A DNA stretch of 64,000 bases from an uncultured Bacteroidota bacterium (GCA_913056185.1 CAJXLV010000003.1:1-64000); one strand, 5' to 3'. Shown: positions 1-9,337, numbered from the stretch's first letter. Numbers and translations: made by a program. The notes: generated from the sequence alone by a model not told the origin.

Positions 1-925
<925 letters not shown>

Positions 926-1010
926 AGGAAAGGTTGGATCTAGCTCGATCGCATCCATCTCTCACCATACGGTGAGTTGGAATCGACAAGGACTCGCTAT
1001 GCTTCCAATT

Positions 1011-1023
1011 TCGTCAAAGAACA
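1011..1023 (-). promoter_or_regulatory. boxA-like antitermination site in rRNA leader
   Basis: The minus strand reads TGTTCTTTGACGA, close to the E. coli rrn boxA (TGCTCTTTAACA). It lies about 90 nt upstream of the mature 16S 5' end, between the promoter and the gene, where NusB/NusE binding sites are expected. A small hairpin, CTCACC-ATAC-GGTGAG, follows at about 958-973 and may belong to the 16S processing stem. Confidence 0.6.
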
Positions 1024-1060
1024 GTTCCGCGCGCCACATTTCGGCTGTGCGCGGACTTAC

Positions 1061-1089
1061 ATGTTACGGCGTATTTTCTCCGTTGTCAA
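1061..1089 (-). promoter_or_regulatory. rRNA operon promoter
   Basis: On the minus strand a perfect -35 hexamer TTGACA (1084-1089) is separated by 17 bp from a -10 hexamer TAACAT (1061-1066). Transcription would start near 1053, giving a leader of about 130 nt before 16S. An A/G-rich tract directly upstream (about 1092-1108) could act as an UP element. Confidence 0.75.
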
Positions 1090-1503
1090 GCACCTTCTTT
1101 CTTCTTCACTGTACTTCAATACAAAGGCGCTTTCTTCTTCGGAAGGCGCTGCTTGTCGCCCGCCTTCCTCATTCTTCCGTCCGCATTAGACCCAGCGCAG
1201 AGGAGTTGGTTTCGCCTCGTTGCATGAATCAATGTTAAAGCGTTTCGGACGCCCTTTCTGATTTTGACCGGCGCGTCGTCTGCCGACCGTTTCTCATCAA
1301 GGGACCACGTTAGACATCACGTGCGCTGAGCTGTTCCTCTCCCTTCTATCAAGATAGCATGGACCCTGTATTCAGTGCATGTGGAGACCCATGTCCCCCC
1401 CTGCACGTGGAACGGAAACCGAATGAGGCATTCTGTGTATCGAAAATCTGCATGTCACGCTTCCCCCCCGACTGCTCACTCTGTTGCCCTCCTCTTCATC
1501 CAG
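1090..1503. other. Intergenic region between rRNA promoter and PASTA gene
   Basis: This is about 410 bp without a supported gene. Short open frames exist but lack family similarity. It holds sequence upstream of the rRNA promoter (minus) and the unmapped promoter of the PASTA gene (plus). I see no tRNA and no clear terminator. Confidence 0.4.
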
Positions 1504-2370
1504 ATGGCTTTCCGCTCGTCCGTGCAGGAATCTGCTCGCTGGCTCCGTCGCCTCTTTCGAAACGCATATTTTTGGGGAGGACTCGGGGGGCTGCTCTTGG
1601 TCGGCGTCTGTGCATACCTGCTCCTGGATGCTTTTGTGATGCCGTCGTACACGCGTCACGGGGTATCTGTCCGCGTCCCGAATGTCGAACGCCTTCCGTA
1701 CGCGCGTGCAGAAAGCATTGTGGCGGAACGGGGGCTGCAGGTGCTGCGCGAAACCGGCCAGTACAACCCAAATGTAGAGCAAGGGATGGTGGTGGACCAA
1801 AACCCCCTTCCGCAGACCGGGGTGAAGCCGGGACGACGTGTCTACTTGACCGTGAACGCAGGAACCGCTCCCGTCGTCAGCGTCCCCGACCTCAATGGCA
1901 TCTCGATTCGGGAAGCAAAGATTCGGGCACGGGCGCTTGGCCTCTCGGTTGGCGCAGTTCGCCCGGATTCCGTCCCGGCCCGCTATCCCAACACCATCAC
2001 GCGACAAGCTCCCGCACCCGGCGACTCTCTGAAGCAGGGCGGCACCGTCCGGCTCTGGTACAGTACGGGACTGGGCACCGATTCGGTGCGCGTCCCCAAT
2101 GTGGTAGGGCGTTCTGTCGACTCGGCCCGCCGCCGCCTCCTGCGCCATGAGCTCCGCTCCCTGGTGGTGGAGTCGCGCCCCTCGACCGCCCCGGAGATGC
2201 AAGCCGCCCAGGATTCAGCGGAGACGCGCATGTATGTGTCTCGCCAGGACCAGGCCCCGCAGACCCTGCTCCGCGCCGGGGAGCAGGTTCGCTTGTATGC
2301 GACCCCCGACTCGGCCCAGGTGCCGTCTCCGTCGCCTCCCTCTCAGGACTCGGCGGCCGCTTTTGACTGA
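1504..2370 (+). CDS. PASTA domain membrane protein
   Basis: This is a predicted protein of 288 residues. One membrane segment lies near residues 25-45 (GGLGGLLLVGVCAYLLLDAF), so the bulk is extracytoplasmic. Three PASTA repeats follow. They are marked by the motifs VRVPNVERLPYARAES, VSVPDLNGISIREAKI and VRVPNVVGRSVDSARR, each followed by a 'G..V' strand such as PGRRVYLTVN. PASTA domains bind muropeptides or beta-lactams and usually sit on Ser/Thr kinases or PBPs. Here no catalytic domain is fused, so a peptidoglycan-sensing or scaffolding role is inferred. The ATG at 1504 is chosen because the longer frame from 1375 adds a 43-residue segment that does not resemble the family. The 3' end overlaps the convergent pyrR by 28 bp. 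Confidence 0.88.
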   Translation: MAFRSSVQESARWLRRLFRNAYFWGGLGGLLLVGVCAYLLLDAFVMPSYTRHGVSVRVPNVERLPYARAESIVAERGLQVLRETGQYNPNVEQGMVVDQNPLPQTGVKPGRRVYLTVNAGTAPVVSVPDLNGISIREAKIRARALGLSVGAVRPDSVPARYPNTITRQAPAPGDSLKQGGTVRLWYSTGLGTDSVRVPNVVGRSVDSARRRLLRHELRSLVVESRPSTAPEMQAAQDSAETRMYVSRQDQAPQTLLRAGEQVRLYATPDSAQVPSPSPPSQDSAAAFD

Positions 2371-2903
2371 GCCGCTGTGCTCGTCGCACCTCCGCGGCGA
2401 ACGTATACGGAGAAGGACTCCTCCCCCTGCACGACAACACGCTCGTCTGTTTTTGTTTGCAGGCGCTGTCCAGTGCAGTCCGGCTGGATGGGGTACACGC
2501 GGTGGTCCCGATCCACCAGCACCACCAGCTGGATACTCCGCGGCCGCCCGTACTGCACCACCGCATCCAGGGCAGCGCGTGCCGTGCGCCCCGTGCACAC
2601 CACATCGTCAATCAGGATAACGTCGCGATCTGTGACGTCCAGCTGGTGCGGAGGGGCGTCGGGGGGCGACCGATCTGGACGGTCATCCCGGAAGGGAGTC
2701 ACATCCAAATCGTAAACCGGCACCGAGATCTGTGCCACGGCTTCCATTTCTTTGGCAATGGCGCGGGCCAGCGGCCCCCCGCTTTCTCGAATCCCAAAAA
2801 GCTCTACGGATTCTGCCCCTCGGTTTCGCTCAATGATTTCGTATGCGAAGCGACGGAGGATACGCCGAACTCGCTCCGGCGACATAATGCGCGTTTGTCC
2901 CAT
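2343..2903 (-). CDS. pyrR: PyrR: pyrimidine operon attenuator / uracil phosphoribosyltransferase
   Basis: This 186-residue type I phosphoribosyltransferase is the usual size for PyrR. The PRPP-binding loop is VILIDDVVCTGRTARAAL, and the N-terminal ELFGIRESGGPLA matches the family's 'GI.RGG..LA' region. A VVLVDRDHRVYPI-type segment follows, where PyrR typically has VLVDRGHRELPI. Members bind pyr mRNA to control attenuation and can convert uracil plus PRPP to UMP. No pyr biosynthesis gene is adjacent, so the RNA target must lie elsewhere. The ATG at 2903 (MGQTRIMSPERV) is chosen; the frame upstream only translates a 15-bp tandem repeat (LQHRSLQHRS...). Confidence 0.93.
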   Translation of the reverse strand: MGQTRIMSPERVRRILRRFAYEIIERNRGAESVELFGIRESGGPLARAIAKEMEAVAQISVPVYDLDVTPFRDDRPDRSPPDAPPHQLDVTDRDVILIDDVVCTGRTARAALDAVVQYGRPRSIQLVVLVDRDHRVYPIQPDCTGQRLQTKTDERVVVQGEESFSVYVRRGGATSTAAQSKAAAES

Positions 2904-2983
2904 GGGCGAACGGCCGGTTGTGATGGGTTGGGGAGGGGAAAGGGCGGTGCGCCGCATGTAGTGTACGGCACCACCGCCCCTGC

Positions 2984-3050
2984 GTTGAAGGCTCTCGTGT
3001 TGAAGGCTCCTGTGTTGAAGGCTCCTGTGTTGAAGGCCTTTGCGTTGAAC
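2984..3050. repeat. 15-bp tandem repeat upstream of pyrR
   Basis: GTTGAAG (the last copy GTTGAAC) recurs at 2984, 2999, 3014, 3029 and 3044, exactly every 15 bp. The unit is approximately GTTGAAGGCTCCTGT. The array ends 81 bp upstream of the pyrR start. Related 15-bp units occur upstream of priA (45180) and pheT (55699). Confidence 0.85.
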
Positions 3051-3184
3051 GTACGACACGATACACCGAATGTCGACACGACTCCCGCGGGCACGAAATC
3101 ATCGTGATTCTCCCCCATCACTGCACGGGGCTCGAAAGGACTTGTGTTTCGCTGCGTTGCGGATTCTGAGGAGGTCCAGAACAG

Positions 3185-3410
3185 CGTTGCACGTCGTCAT
3201 TCCGAGCGGAGTGCTCTGAGTGCCAGCGAGGCCGTCCTCTTAGGGGGCGAAGCGGAGTCGGGGCGGTGCGTAGCGGGTGCCCTTGGAGGGAATTCCTCGG
3301 AAGAGGGGCGGAGACGCCCCCTGCGGGCGGCGTCCGCTTGGTGCAACGAGAGTGCCCGGAAAGGCCCCTGTGACGCCCCTGTGGGCCCGACTCCCTCCGC
3401 TTCCTGCTCG
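3185..3410. repeat. GC-rich foldback element in pyrR-hemH gap
   Basis: The gene-free stretch 2904-3635 contains a long imperfect inverted repeat: GAAGCGGAGTCGGG (3249-3262) pairs with CCCGACTCCCTCCGCTTC (3386-3403). The interior also folds (GGGGCGGAGACGCCCC at about 3305-3320). It starts with GTCATTCCGAGCGGAG, which resembles 'GTCATTCCGAGCG' intergenic repeats known in many bacterial genomes. It looks like a non-coding foldback or MITE-like element rather than a gene. Confidence 0.45.
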
Positions 3411-3430
3411 TCGGTCGTTCAGGATGGCTC

Positions 3431-3459
3431 TTGAATACACGTATTTCTGCAGGTCTACT
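3431..3459 (+). promoter_or_regulatory. Candidate hemH promoter
   Basis: TTGAAT (3431-3436) and TCTACT (3454-3459) are separated by 17 bp, about 175 bp upstream of the hemH start. The -10 match is weak, so this is a candidate only. Confidence 0.35.
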
Positions 3460-3635
3460 TGGTGGTACGAACGGGCTTCGGGAAAAAGAAGAGCCTGGCG
3501 AGGCACCTTCTGACTGCAGGAGAAACCGAAACGCATCTGCAACAATTGGGGCCCCTCCTGGGTCTTCCACCTCCGTTCTTCGTCCAAGCATTGACGTTGT
3601 CGTCTTCCGTTCCACAAAGCAACCGCCGCAATCTG

Positions 3636-4919
3636 ATGACGCCGTACGAGTTTTTGCGCCGCTACGACCGTGAAGACTACAACAGCGATCCCCGGCTGGT
3701 CGAGGGAGGATTCTTTCCCTCCCGCAAGCTGGGCGTTGAATCAGGAGACACGGTTGGTGTGGTGCTCTTGAACCTGGGCGGCCCCGACAGCGAAGAGGCT
3801 GTGGAGCCGTTCCTCTACAACCTGTTCATGGACCCCGCCATTATCGACTTCTCGCAGGTCGTGTATTTCCAGGCCCGAGGCCGGGTTCGGCAAGCGTTCT
3901 CGAAAATCATTTCGTACTTCCGCTCCAAATCCGTCGCGGAGGACTACGACGAGATCAGCGATGACGGGGGGTCTCCCATCAATCCGCTCACGCGCGAGCA
4001 GGCGAACCACCTGGAGCATCGCCTCAACGAACAGTACGCGGCCCAGACGGGTGCGACCTTTAAGACGTACATGGCCATGCGGTACTGGGAGCCGTTCAGC
4101 GAACAGGCTGCGGCGCAGATGCAGGACGATGGAGTCGACAAGGTCGTGCTTCTCCCCCTCTACCCGCAGTACTCCAAAACGACCACGGGCGCCTCGCTGG
4201 TGTACTGGCACGAACTGGAAAAGGCGGGCGAAATCCCTGCCTGGCCCACTACCTCCGTCTTCGAGTACGCAACGTACCCGTCCTACATTGAGGCACTAAA
4301 CGAGCGCATTGATGAAGGCCTGCAGCGGTTCCCGGAGGAGGTGCGCGACGATGTTCACCTTCTCTTCAGCGCACATGGGACGCCCCTCAACGAGATGATG
4401 GACCGGGACGACCCCTATTGCTGTCTCGTCCACTCCACGGTAAAACATGTGATGGAGCAACGCGGACACGACCACGAGTTCACTTCGGCGTTCCAGAGCA
4501 AGGTGGGGCCGTCGGAGTGGCTCACGCCCGCTACGGACGAAACGGTCGAGGAGCTCGCGGAGGAAGACGAGGACGTTCTCGTTATTCCCGTGGCGTTCGT
4601 GACTGAGCACATCGAGACGAGCTACGAGCTGGCCATCGAAATTCCGGAAGAGCTGGAGGAAGACGGCGCCCCGATTCCGGAGCACTACGAGGTGATGCCG
4701 GCGCTCAACAGCCACCCCAAATTCATCGAGACCCTGGCCGATGTGACGGCGGCGCAGCTTCAGTTGCCCAACGTTTCGACCCCAGCCCCGGCCTGCGAGC
4801 GGCCCTGCTTCCAGGTGAAGGATCGAAACATTCGCTGCCACCAGTGCCAGCACGTCGCGGAGGCGACAAACTGGAACGCGTCGGAGGAGGCGGACGCCCG
4901 CGAGTTGGAGGCGGCATAG
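3636..4919 (+). CDS. hemH: Ferrochelatase with acidic C-terminus and Cys-rich tail
   Basis: This 427-residue protein inserts iron into porphyrin in the last steps of heme synthesis. Family signatures are present: VGVVLLNLGGPDS near the N-terminus, YPQYSKTTTG, the catalytic-His segment LLFSAHGTP, and the second active-site segment VTEHIETSYEL with its Glu. Typical bacterial enzymes are 310-370 residues. The extra length here is an N-terminal extension of about 40 residues and a C-terminal tail with four cysteines, C-x3-C-x9-C-x2-C, at about residues 387-404. Such cysteines recall the [2Fe-2S] ferrochelatases of animals and some bacteria, but zinc is also possible. The ATG at 3636 is used; codons further upstream (from 3459) look non-coding. 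It stands alone, convergent with the next gene. Confidence 0.95.
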   Translation: MTPYEFLRRYDREDYNSDPRLVEGGFFPSRKLGVESGDTVGVVLLNLGGPDSEEAVEPFLYNLFMDPAIIDFSQVVYFQARGRVRQAFSKIISYFRSKSVAEDYDEISDDGGSPINPLTREQANHLEHRLNEQYAAQTGATFKTYMAMRYWEPFSEQAAAQMQDDGVDKVVLLPLYPQYSKTTTGASLVYWHELEKAGEIPAWPTTSVFEYATYPSYIEALNERIDEGLQRFPEEVRDDVHLLFSAHGTPLNEMMDRDDPYCCLVHSTVKHVMEQRGHDHEFTSAFQSKVGPSEWLTPATDETVEELAEEDEDVLVIPVAFVTEHIETSYELAIEIPEELEEDGAPIPEHYEVMPALNSHPKFIETLADVTAAQLQLPNVSTPAPACERPCFQVKDRNIRCHQCQHVAEATNWNASEEADARELEAA

Positions 4920-4977
4920 CAGTCTGGTTCTCGGCCGGAAGGGAGGCGGACAGGAAGCCCCCCGTGAAGACTCGAGC

Positions 4978-6099
4978 TCACTCACTGCCCGGAAGAAGCA
5001 GAGACGGAAGCGCCTCGTAGGACGGCCTCCCCCCGGTTGTAGATACACGCTGGAGGGTGGCCGTGACGGCGCAGTGGTCGGAGGGCGGGGCGGGGGCGCC
5101 ACACCAGCGCTCTGCACGGGTGACCCGAAAAAACTGCGGCGAGTACAAAATGTAGTCGATCTGCCGACTCGGCGCGTCCGCGGGATACGTGGCAGTGCCA
5201 GAGGCACTTGTCCTAGACGCAAGGGCGGGCCGGAGGTCGGTATTCTTCAAAAGGAGCTGCATCGTCCGGTCCGCTACTGCCTCGGTCTTTTTTCTCGAAG
5301 AGGCCGGGCCCTCCGCCTCCCGTGTTGAGTCCGCCTCCCCTGTTGAGAGGGTGCTATTGAAGTCGCCAACCAGGAGCGCAGGAATGCCAGCGTCGGCGAG
5401 ACGTCGATACAGCGTGTTTACGCGCCGGGCCTGCTCTTGCCGCGTGGTCGCCTCAAAGGCCTCCAGGTGAACGTTGATGACCGCAAGAGGGTGTCCCCCG
5501 AGGTCCAGGACCCCCACCTGCGCCAGACGATCGAGATAGAATGCGTCTCGGTAAAATGGCTGTGGCGGCCGCGGAAGGACGGTTCGTACGTGCCGGCGAA
5601 TGGGAAAGCGGCTAAGAAGGGCCTGGCCGGAGAGCGTGCGCCCGAAATGCACCGCGGGGCGGCCGTAGGGAAACGGCAGGTAGCGTTCGTCCCAGTTCAC
5701 CGCTTGCGCAGCCGTGGGGTACCCCAGGCGCCTCGCAAGGGTATCCAGCTGATGCACGTGCGCCACTCGCGCTCCGCCAAAGTCAATCTCTTGCGCCGCC
5801 ACGAGATCGGGGCGCATCTCTCGCAGATGCTGCACGACCTGGTCCATGTTGGCGTAGAAGAGGCTGTCGGGCCGCTCCACCGGCGCGTTGTTCGTCATGC
5901 CCGAAAGATAGCCGACATTGTAGGTCGTTACAGTCAGCGAGTCCGGAGCCGTTGTTTTGGACACGGGCGTGTAGGAGCGGACGCGTGCCAGTTCGCTCTG
6001 CGACAGCTGCCCAGAGCTGGCCCACAGAAACAAGCCGATGCCTCCCAGAAGCAGGAGACCGGCAGCCATCCCGATCCTCGTTAGCACTCGCGCCATCAT
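4978..6099 (-). CDS. Secreted endonuclease/exonuclease/phosphatase-fold protein
   Basis: 373 residues. An N-terminal hydrophobic segment (about residues 10-27, GMAAGLLLLGGIGLFLW) suggests export or a membrane anchor. The rest is an EEP-fold metal-dependent hydrolase (DNase I / sphingomyelinase / IPPase superfamily). Visible motifs are LTVTTYNVGYLSG (metal-binding Asn), DLVAAQEIDFGG (metal-binding Glu), VINVHLEAF, LLVGDFNST (Asp/Asn pair), and the terminal RQIDYILYS ... SDHCAVTATL with the catalytic His. The substrate (nucleic acid, phospholipid or phosphoester) cannot be read from sequence. It lies 42 bp upstream of nothing co-directional, downstream of the OmpA-like gene on the same strand, and may be read from the same transcript. 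Confidence 0.85.
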   Translation of the reverse strand: MMARVLTRIGMAAGLLLLGGIGLFLWASSGQLSQSELARVRSYTPVSKTTAPDSLTVTTYNVGYLSGMTNNAPVERPDSLFYANMDQVVQHLREMRPDLVAAQEIDFGGARVAHVHQLDTLARRLGYPTAAQAVNWDERYLPFPYGRPAVHFGRTLSGQALLSRFPIRRHVRTVLPRPPQPFYRDAFYLDRLAQVGVLDLGGHPLAVINVHLEAFEATTRQEQARRVNTLYRRLADAGIPALLVGDFNSTLSTGEADSTREAEGPASSRKKTEAVADRTMQLLLKNTDLRPALASRTSASGTATYPADAPSRQIDYILYSPQFFRVTRAERWCGAPAPPSDHCAVTATLQRVSTTGGRPSYEALPSLLLPGSE

Positions 6100-6140
6100 G
6101 TGAACGTAGCAGATGCGTGGGAGTGGTCCAGCGTGTGAGG

Positions 6141-6869
6141 CTACCAGGCGGTCTCGAAGGGACGCGATGACGGCGGAGATGGGGGGAGTACCGCAATGCG
6201 AACGCGGCGATTGCGGCGACGCCCGCGCGCCGTATCGTTGGAGGCGATGGGATCTGTGGCTCCGCGGGCCACCGCCACAAACTGGTGCGGCGCCAGGACG
6301 CTCGCCGCGGCCAGATGCCGCACGACAGCCGTGGCGCGGGCCGCCGAGAGCTCCCAGTTGGACGCAAAGCGCTTCTGCATTCCTGCGCTGAGCGGGGTGT
6401 TGCTGGCGTGCCCTTCTACGCGCACAGTTCGGTGCGGGTAGGCGGAGGAGAGATGGGCAGTGACGGCCCGCAGGCGCTCGCGTCCAGTCTCCGTAAGGGT
6501 GGCTGTGGCTGGCTTGAACAGCCCATCAACCGGGAAGACGCGCACCGTGTGCCCACCAGCCCGGAGCACACGGACGTCGAAGGCGAACCGGTTTAATCGG
6601 TCACGCAAAACGCGGCGGTCGCGGGCATACTGTCCGCTCTCCACATCTTCGTAGAAGTCGAGAGAGTCCTGCAGCCGGTGGAGCCGGGCGCGCAGGGCGG
6701 CCGCCTCCGCCCGCAAGGAATCGACCGAGGGGGAGGACCCCGCCGTGCGTGCCCCAGGAGCACAGCCGCCGAGCACAGGAAGCACGAGAGCAATCAGCAG
6801 GACGCCCGTCGTGCGTCCCACAACAACAAGGACCGACCAGACGTGCCGCTGGGCGAGGGCAGTGCTCAT
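6141..6869 (-). CDS. OmpA-family lipoprotein
   Basis: 242 residues. A signal peptide ends in a lipobox (VLPVLGGC, Cys about residue 37), followed by an Ala/Arg-rich helical stretch (SLRAEAAALRARLHRLQDSL) likely to form a coiled coil. The C-terminal OmpA-like peptidoglycan-binding domain shows VRVEGHASNTP, NWELSAARATAVVRHL and NDTARGRRRNRRVRI, which correspond to the 'GHTD', 'N..LS..RA..V' and 'N..RR..NRRV' motifs. The expected role is tethering an outer membrane to peptidoglycan. The ATG at 6869 overlaps the stop of the upstream DUF368 gene as ATGA, which fixes the start and implies translational coupling. Confidence 0.9.
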   Translation of the reverse strand: MSTALAQRHVWSVLVVVGRTTGVLLIALVLPVLGGCAPGARTAGSSPSVDSLRAEAAALRARLHRLQDSLDFYEDVESGQYARDRRVLRDRLNRFAFDVRVLRAGGHTVRVFPVDGLFKPATATLTETGRERLRAVTAHLSSAYPHRTVRVEGHASNTPLSAGMQKRFASNWELSAARATAVVRHLAAASVLAPHQFVAVARGATDPIASNDTARGRRRNRRVRIAVLPPSPPSSRPFETAW

Positions 6870-7774
6870 GAGCCAGGTGTCGTCACACGGGATGTGGAGT
6901 CGGGGGAGGCACTCCATCGCAGAAGCCCGAGCACAGCCCCAAAGCCCAGCAGGGCCAGCGCCAGGACCGTTGCGACCGGGTCCTCCGGTCCGGGCCCATG
7001 GAGGGCACGCCCGGGACCCAGGTATGGCCACAGCGCGCGGAGCGCCCCGGCGATAAGGCCCACGAGGGCAGCCATTGTAGCATCGTGCCGGTGTGCCAGC
7101 AGCCAATCGAGCAAGCTCGCAAATGTCGCCAGGCCGAGGACTGCGCCTGCCCCAAACACAAGCACATAGTCCCACTCAAGCCCTTTGAGGGCCTCCAGGG
7201 TCGCGCGGTAGATGCCAAGAGCCTCCAGCAGAAACGCACCGCTAACGCCGGGCAAAATCATGGCACAGATGGCCACCGCCGCCGAGAAAAACACGCGGGG
7301 AAGGCCGGGCTCTGCAACAGAGAGAGCCGGCATCCCCGTGAACAGAAAAGCCCCTACGGCACACAGCGACCCAATTCCGATCCGCAACGGGGTCACGCGC
7401 TCGATGCGGCGGGCTGGAACGAGCAACGAGGCAGCCACGAGCCCGAAGAACAGCCCCCGCATGGGAGCCGGGTACGCACGCATGAGGGGCGGGATCACCT
7501 GGGCCCCTACGGCAATGGCAAGGGCAATGCCCGCGAGGAGCGGCACAATGAGGCCCCACGGCACCGCCGTCCAGTGCCGTCGTGCCGCCTCAGGGTCCAG
7601 TCGCAGCACGGCCGCCCCAAACGACACCGCTGCGCTAAGCGCGCGCACGAGCCGCTCGTAGATGCCAACGATGAGGGCCATCGTGCCCCCGCTCACGCCG
7701 GGAATGACATCAGCTCCGCCCATGAGCACCCCGTATAGCACATGGCGGACAAGCGTGAGTAGAGAGGGGCGCAT
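6866..7774 (-). CDS. DUF368 membrane protein (PopT-type undecaprenyl phosphate carrier)
   Basis: 302 residues, polytopic, with about eight hydrophobic segments. The hallmark GGADVIPGVSGGTMA near the N-terminus and its repeat MILPGVSGAFLLEALG in the second half are the conserved re-entrant motifs of DUF368. From the literature, DUF368 members (PopT) and DedA proteins (UptA) recycle undecaprenyl phosphate across the cytoplasmic membrane. By family this protein should return the lipid carrier for wall and glycan synthesis. Its stop overlaps the OmpA lipoprotein start by 4 bp, so the two envelope genes form an operon. Confidence 0.9.
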   Translation of the reverse strand: MRPSLLTLVRHVLYGVLMGGADVIPGVSGGTMALIVGIYERLVRALSAAVSFGAAVLRLDPEAARRHWTAVPWGLIVPLLAGIALAIAVGAQVIPPLMRAYPAPMRGLFFGLVAASLLVPARRIERVTPLRIGIGSLCAVGAFLFTGMPALSVAEPGLPRVFFSAAVAICAMILPGVSGAFLLEALGIYRATLEALKGLEWDYVLVFGAGAVLGLATFASLLDWLLAHRHDATMAALVGLIAGALRALWPYLGPGRALHGPGPEDPVATVLALALLGFGAVLGLLRWSASPDSTSRVTTPGS

Positions 7775-7840
7775 GCGACGCGAGGGGACAGGCAGAAGCC
7801 GGAGAAAGAATCGGGGATCGACCCCGTGAAGCTCGGGGGG

Positions 7841-9250
7841 CTACCGGTCAAGATCCAACAGCCGGCGCACCTCATCGTTGTTGTAAAGGCTGGGGTACGC
7901 CTGGCGAAACTCGTCCTTCTTGCCCGGGTCGAGCTCGAACGCTGTCTTCAGCGCACGAATGCTCTCGTCGGCTCGGCCAAGGGCCAGAAGCGCCTTGGCC
8001 TGCCGGAAGTAGGTACTTGCGCGGTCAGGGGCGAGCTCCTGCGCGCGGTGGTATGCGTCAAGGGCCTCCTCTGGCTGCCGCTTTTCCAGGAGGGCCTCCG
8101 CATAGCCCACCCACATATGTGGGTCCGACTGGTCGAGGCGCACCGCATGCTGATACGCCTCCAGCGCCTCATCGTAGCGCCCGGCCTTGTAGGCACAGTC
8201 CGCCCGGCCGGCCCAAAACTTCGGCACCTCGGCGTTCAGATTCACAGCATACCGGAAGCACTCCAGGGCTTCCTCCCACCGGTCCTCTGCGTCGAAGCAG
8301 CAGCCCAGGCCATACCACGCCTCCGGGTACTTCGCTTCCAGGTCCAGGGTATTCTCGTAGTGAGTACGGGCGGCGTCCAGATCGCCCTGTTCTTCGTATG
8401 CCAGTGCAAGGTTGTAGTACGTGGCGGCATCGGGGCCTTCAAGCGCCAACACCTTCTCGTAGCTCTCAATGGCCGCTTCCAGGTCTCCCTGGTTGGCCTG
8501 TGCATTGCCACGGTTGTAGTACGCGGACGCAAACTCGTCGTGAATGGCAAGCGCCATGTCGTAGCTGTCCACGGCCTCTTCGTAGCGTCCTTGTCGGTTC
8601 AGGACAATGCCGCGGTTGTACCACGCATCTTTCGAGTAGGGGTCAATATCGAGATGACGATCGTAGGCGGACACGCTCTTGGCGTCTTTCCCGAGGCGAT
8701 CATAGCAGTATCCCAGCTCGTACCAGACCTCCGGGTGCCCAGGCGCCACGTCCGTGCACTTCTCGAAGGCCTCCACAGCGGCCTCGAGGCGATCGTCGCG
8801 CTCGAGGGTAACGCCGAGGTTGAACAACGCTTCTCCGTGAAGGGGGTTGATGGAGAGGGCCTCGTGATAGGCCTCCAGCGCTTCCTCGACCCGCCCGAGC
8901 CCGTCCAGCGTGATGCCGCGGTTTACCAGCGTCTCCGTATCAGTCGGGTTGATGTCCAGCGCCTGCTCGTAGGCCTCCAGGGCGTCCTCCGGGCGGTCCA
9001 GATTGTTCAGCAAGATGCCGCGTCGCATCCAGGCATCGGACGTGTAAGGGTGAAGCTCAATGAGACGGTCGACGACCTCAAGGGCCTGCTCCATCCGTCC
9101 TTCCTCGAAGTAAAAGGACGCAATCTCTTCCAGGTCCCCCGAATCGAAATACGCGGAGGGGTCTTCTTCGTAGGCGTCTACGAGTTCCTCCAGGGACGCT
9201 TCCCACTCAGACTCTTCGGAGGCATTGAAGCTAAAATCGAACGTGTCCAT
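7841..9250 (-). CDS. TPR repeat protein, 12 repeats
   Basis: 469 residues, very acidic at the N-terminus (DFSFNASEESEWEASLEELV). About twelve consecutive 34-residue TPR units run from about residue 45 to the end (for example RRGILLNNLDRPEDALEAYE, YNRGNAQANQGDLEAAIESY). No signal peptide or catalytic domain is visible, so a cytoplasmic protein-protein scaffold is inferred; the client is unknown. The open frame continues far upstream to 10309, but that part runs antisense to tmk and is not coding. Two candidate starts exist, 9250 (MDTFDF) and 9268 (MTYWSG); the first is used because conserved-looking acidic sequence begins there. A promoter lies at 9338-9367. The acidic bias fits a salt-in halophile. 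Confidence 0.88.
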   Translation of the reverse strand: MDTFDFSFNASEESEWEASLEELVDAYEEDPSAYFDSGDLEEIASFYFEEGRMEQALEVVDRLIELHPYTSDAWMRRGILLNNLDRPEDALEAYEQALDINPTDTETLVNRGITLDGLGRVEEALEAYHEALSINPLHGEALFNLGVTLERDDRLEAAVEAFEKCTDVAPGHPEVWYELGYCYDRLGKDAKSVSAYDRHLDIDPYSKDAWYNRGIVLNRQGRYEEAVDSYDMALAIHDEFASAYYNRGNAQANQGDLEAAIESYEKVLALEGPDAATYYNLALAYEEQGDLDAARTHYENTLDLEAKYPEAWYGLGCCFDAEDRWEEALECFRYAVNLNAEVPKFWAGRADCAYKAGRYDEALEAYQHAVRLDQSDPHMWVGYAEALLEKRQPEEALDAYHRAQELAPDRASTYFRQAKALLALGRADESIRALKTAFELDPGKKDEFRQAYPSLYNNDEVRRLLDLDR

Positions 9251-9337
9251 ACCAGACCAGTACGTCATTCGCGAGAGCACACGGTCGCCAACTCCACGCT
9301 CACGCGGCGGGCCGCCGGCCAGCGTGTTTGCTTTTAA

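Noticed and set aside
2984-3050. CRISPR-like array
   Set aside because: The units are 15 bp and directly adjacent with no unique spacers; this is a simple tandem repeat.
7826-9337. Open frame antisense to the TPR gene
   Set aside because: Its apparent regularity only reflects the 34-codon TPR period on the other strand.
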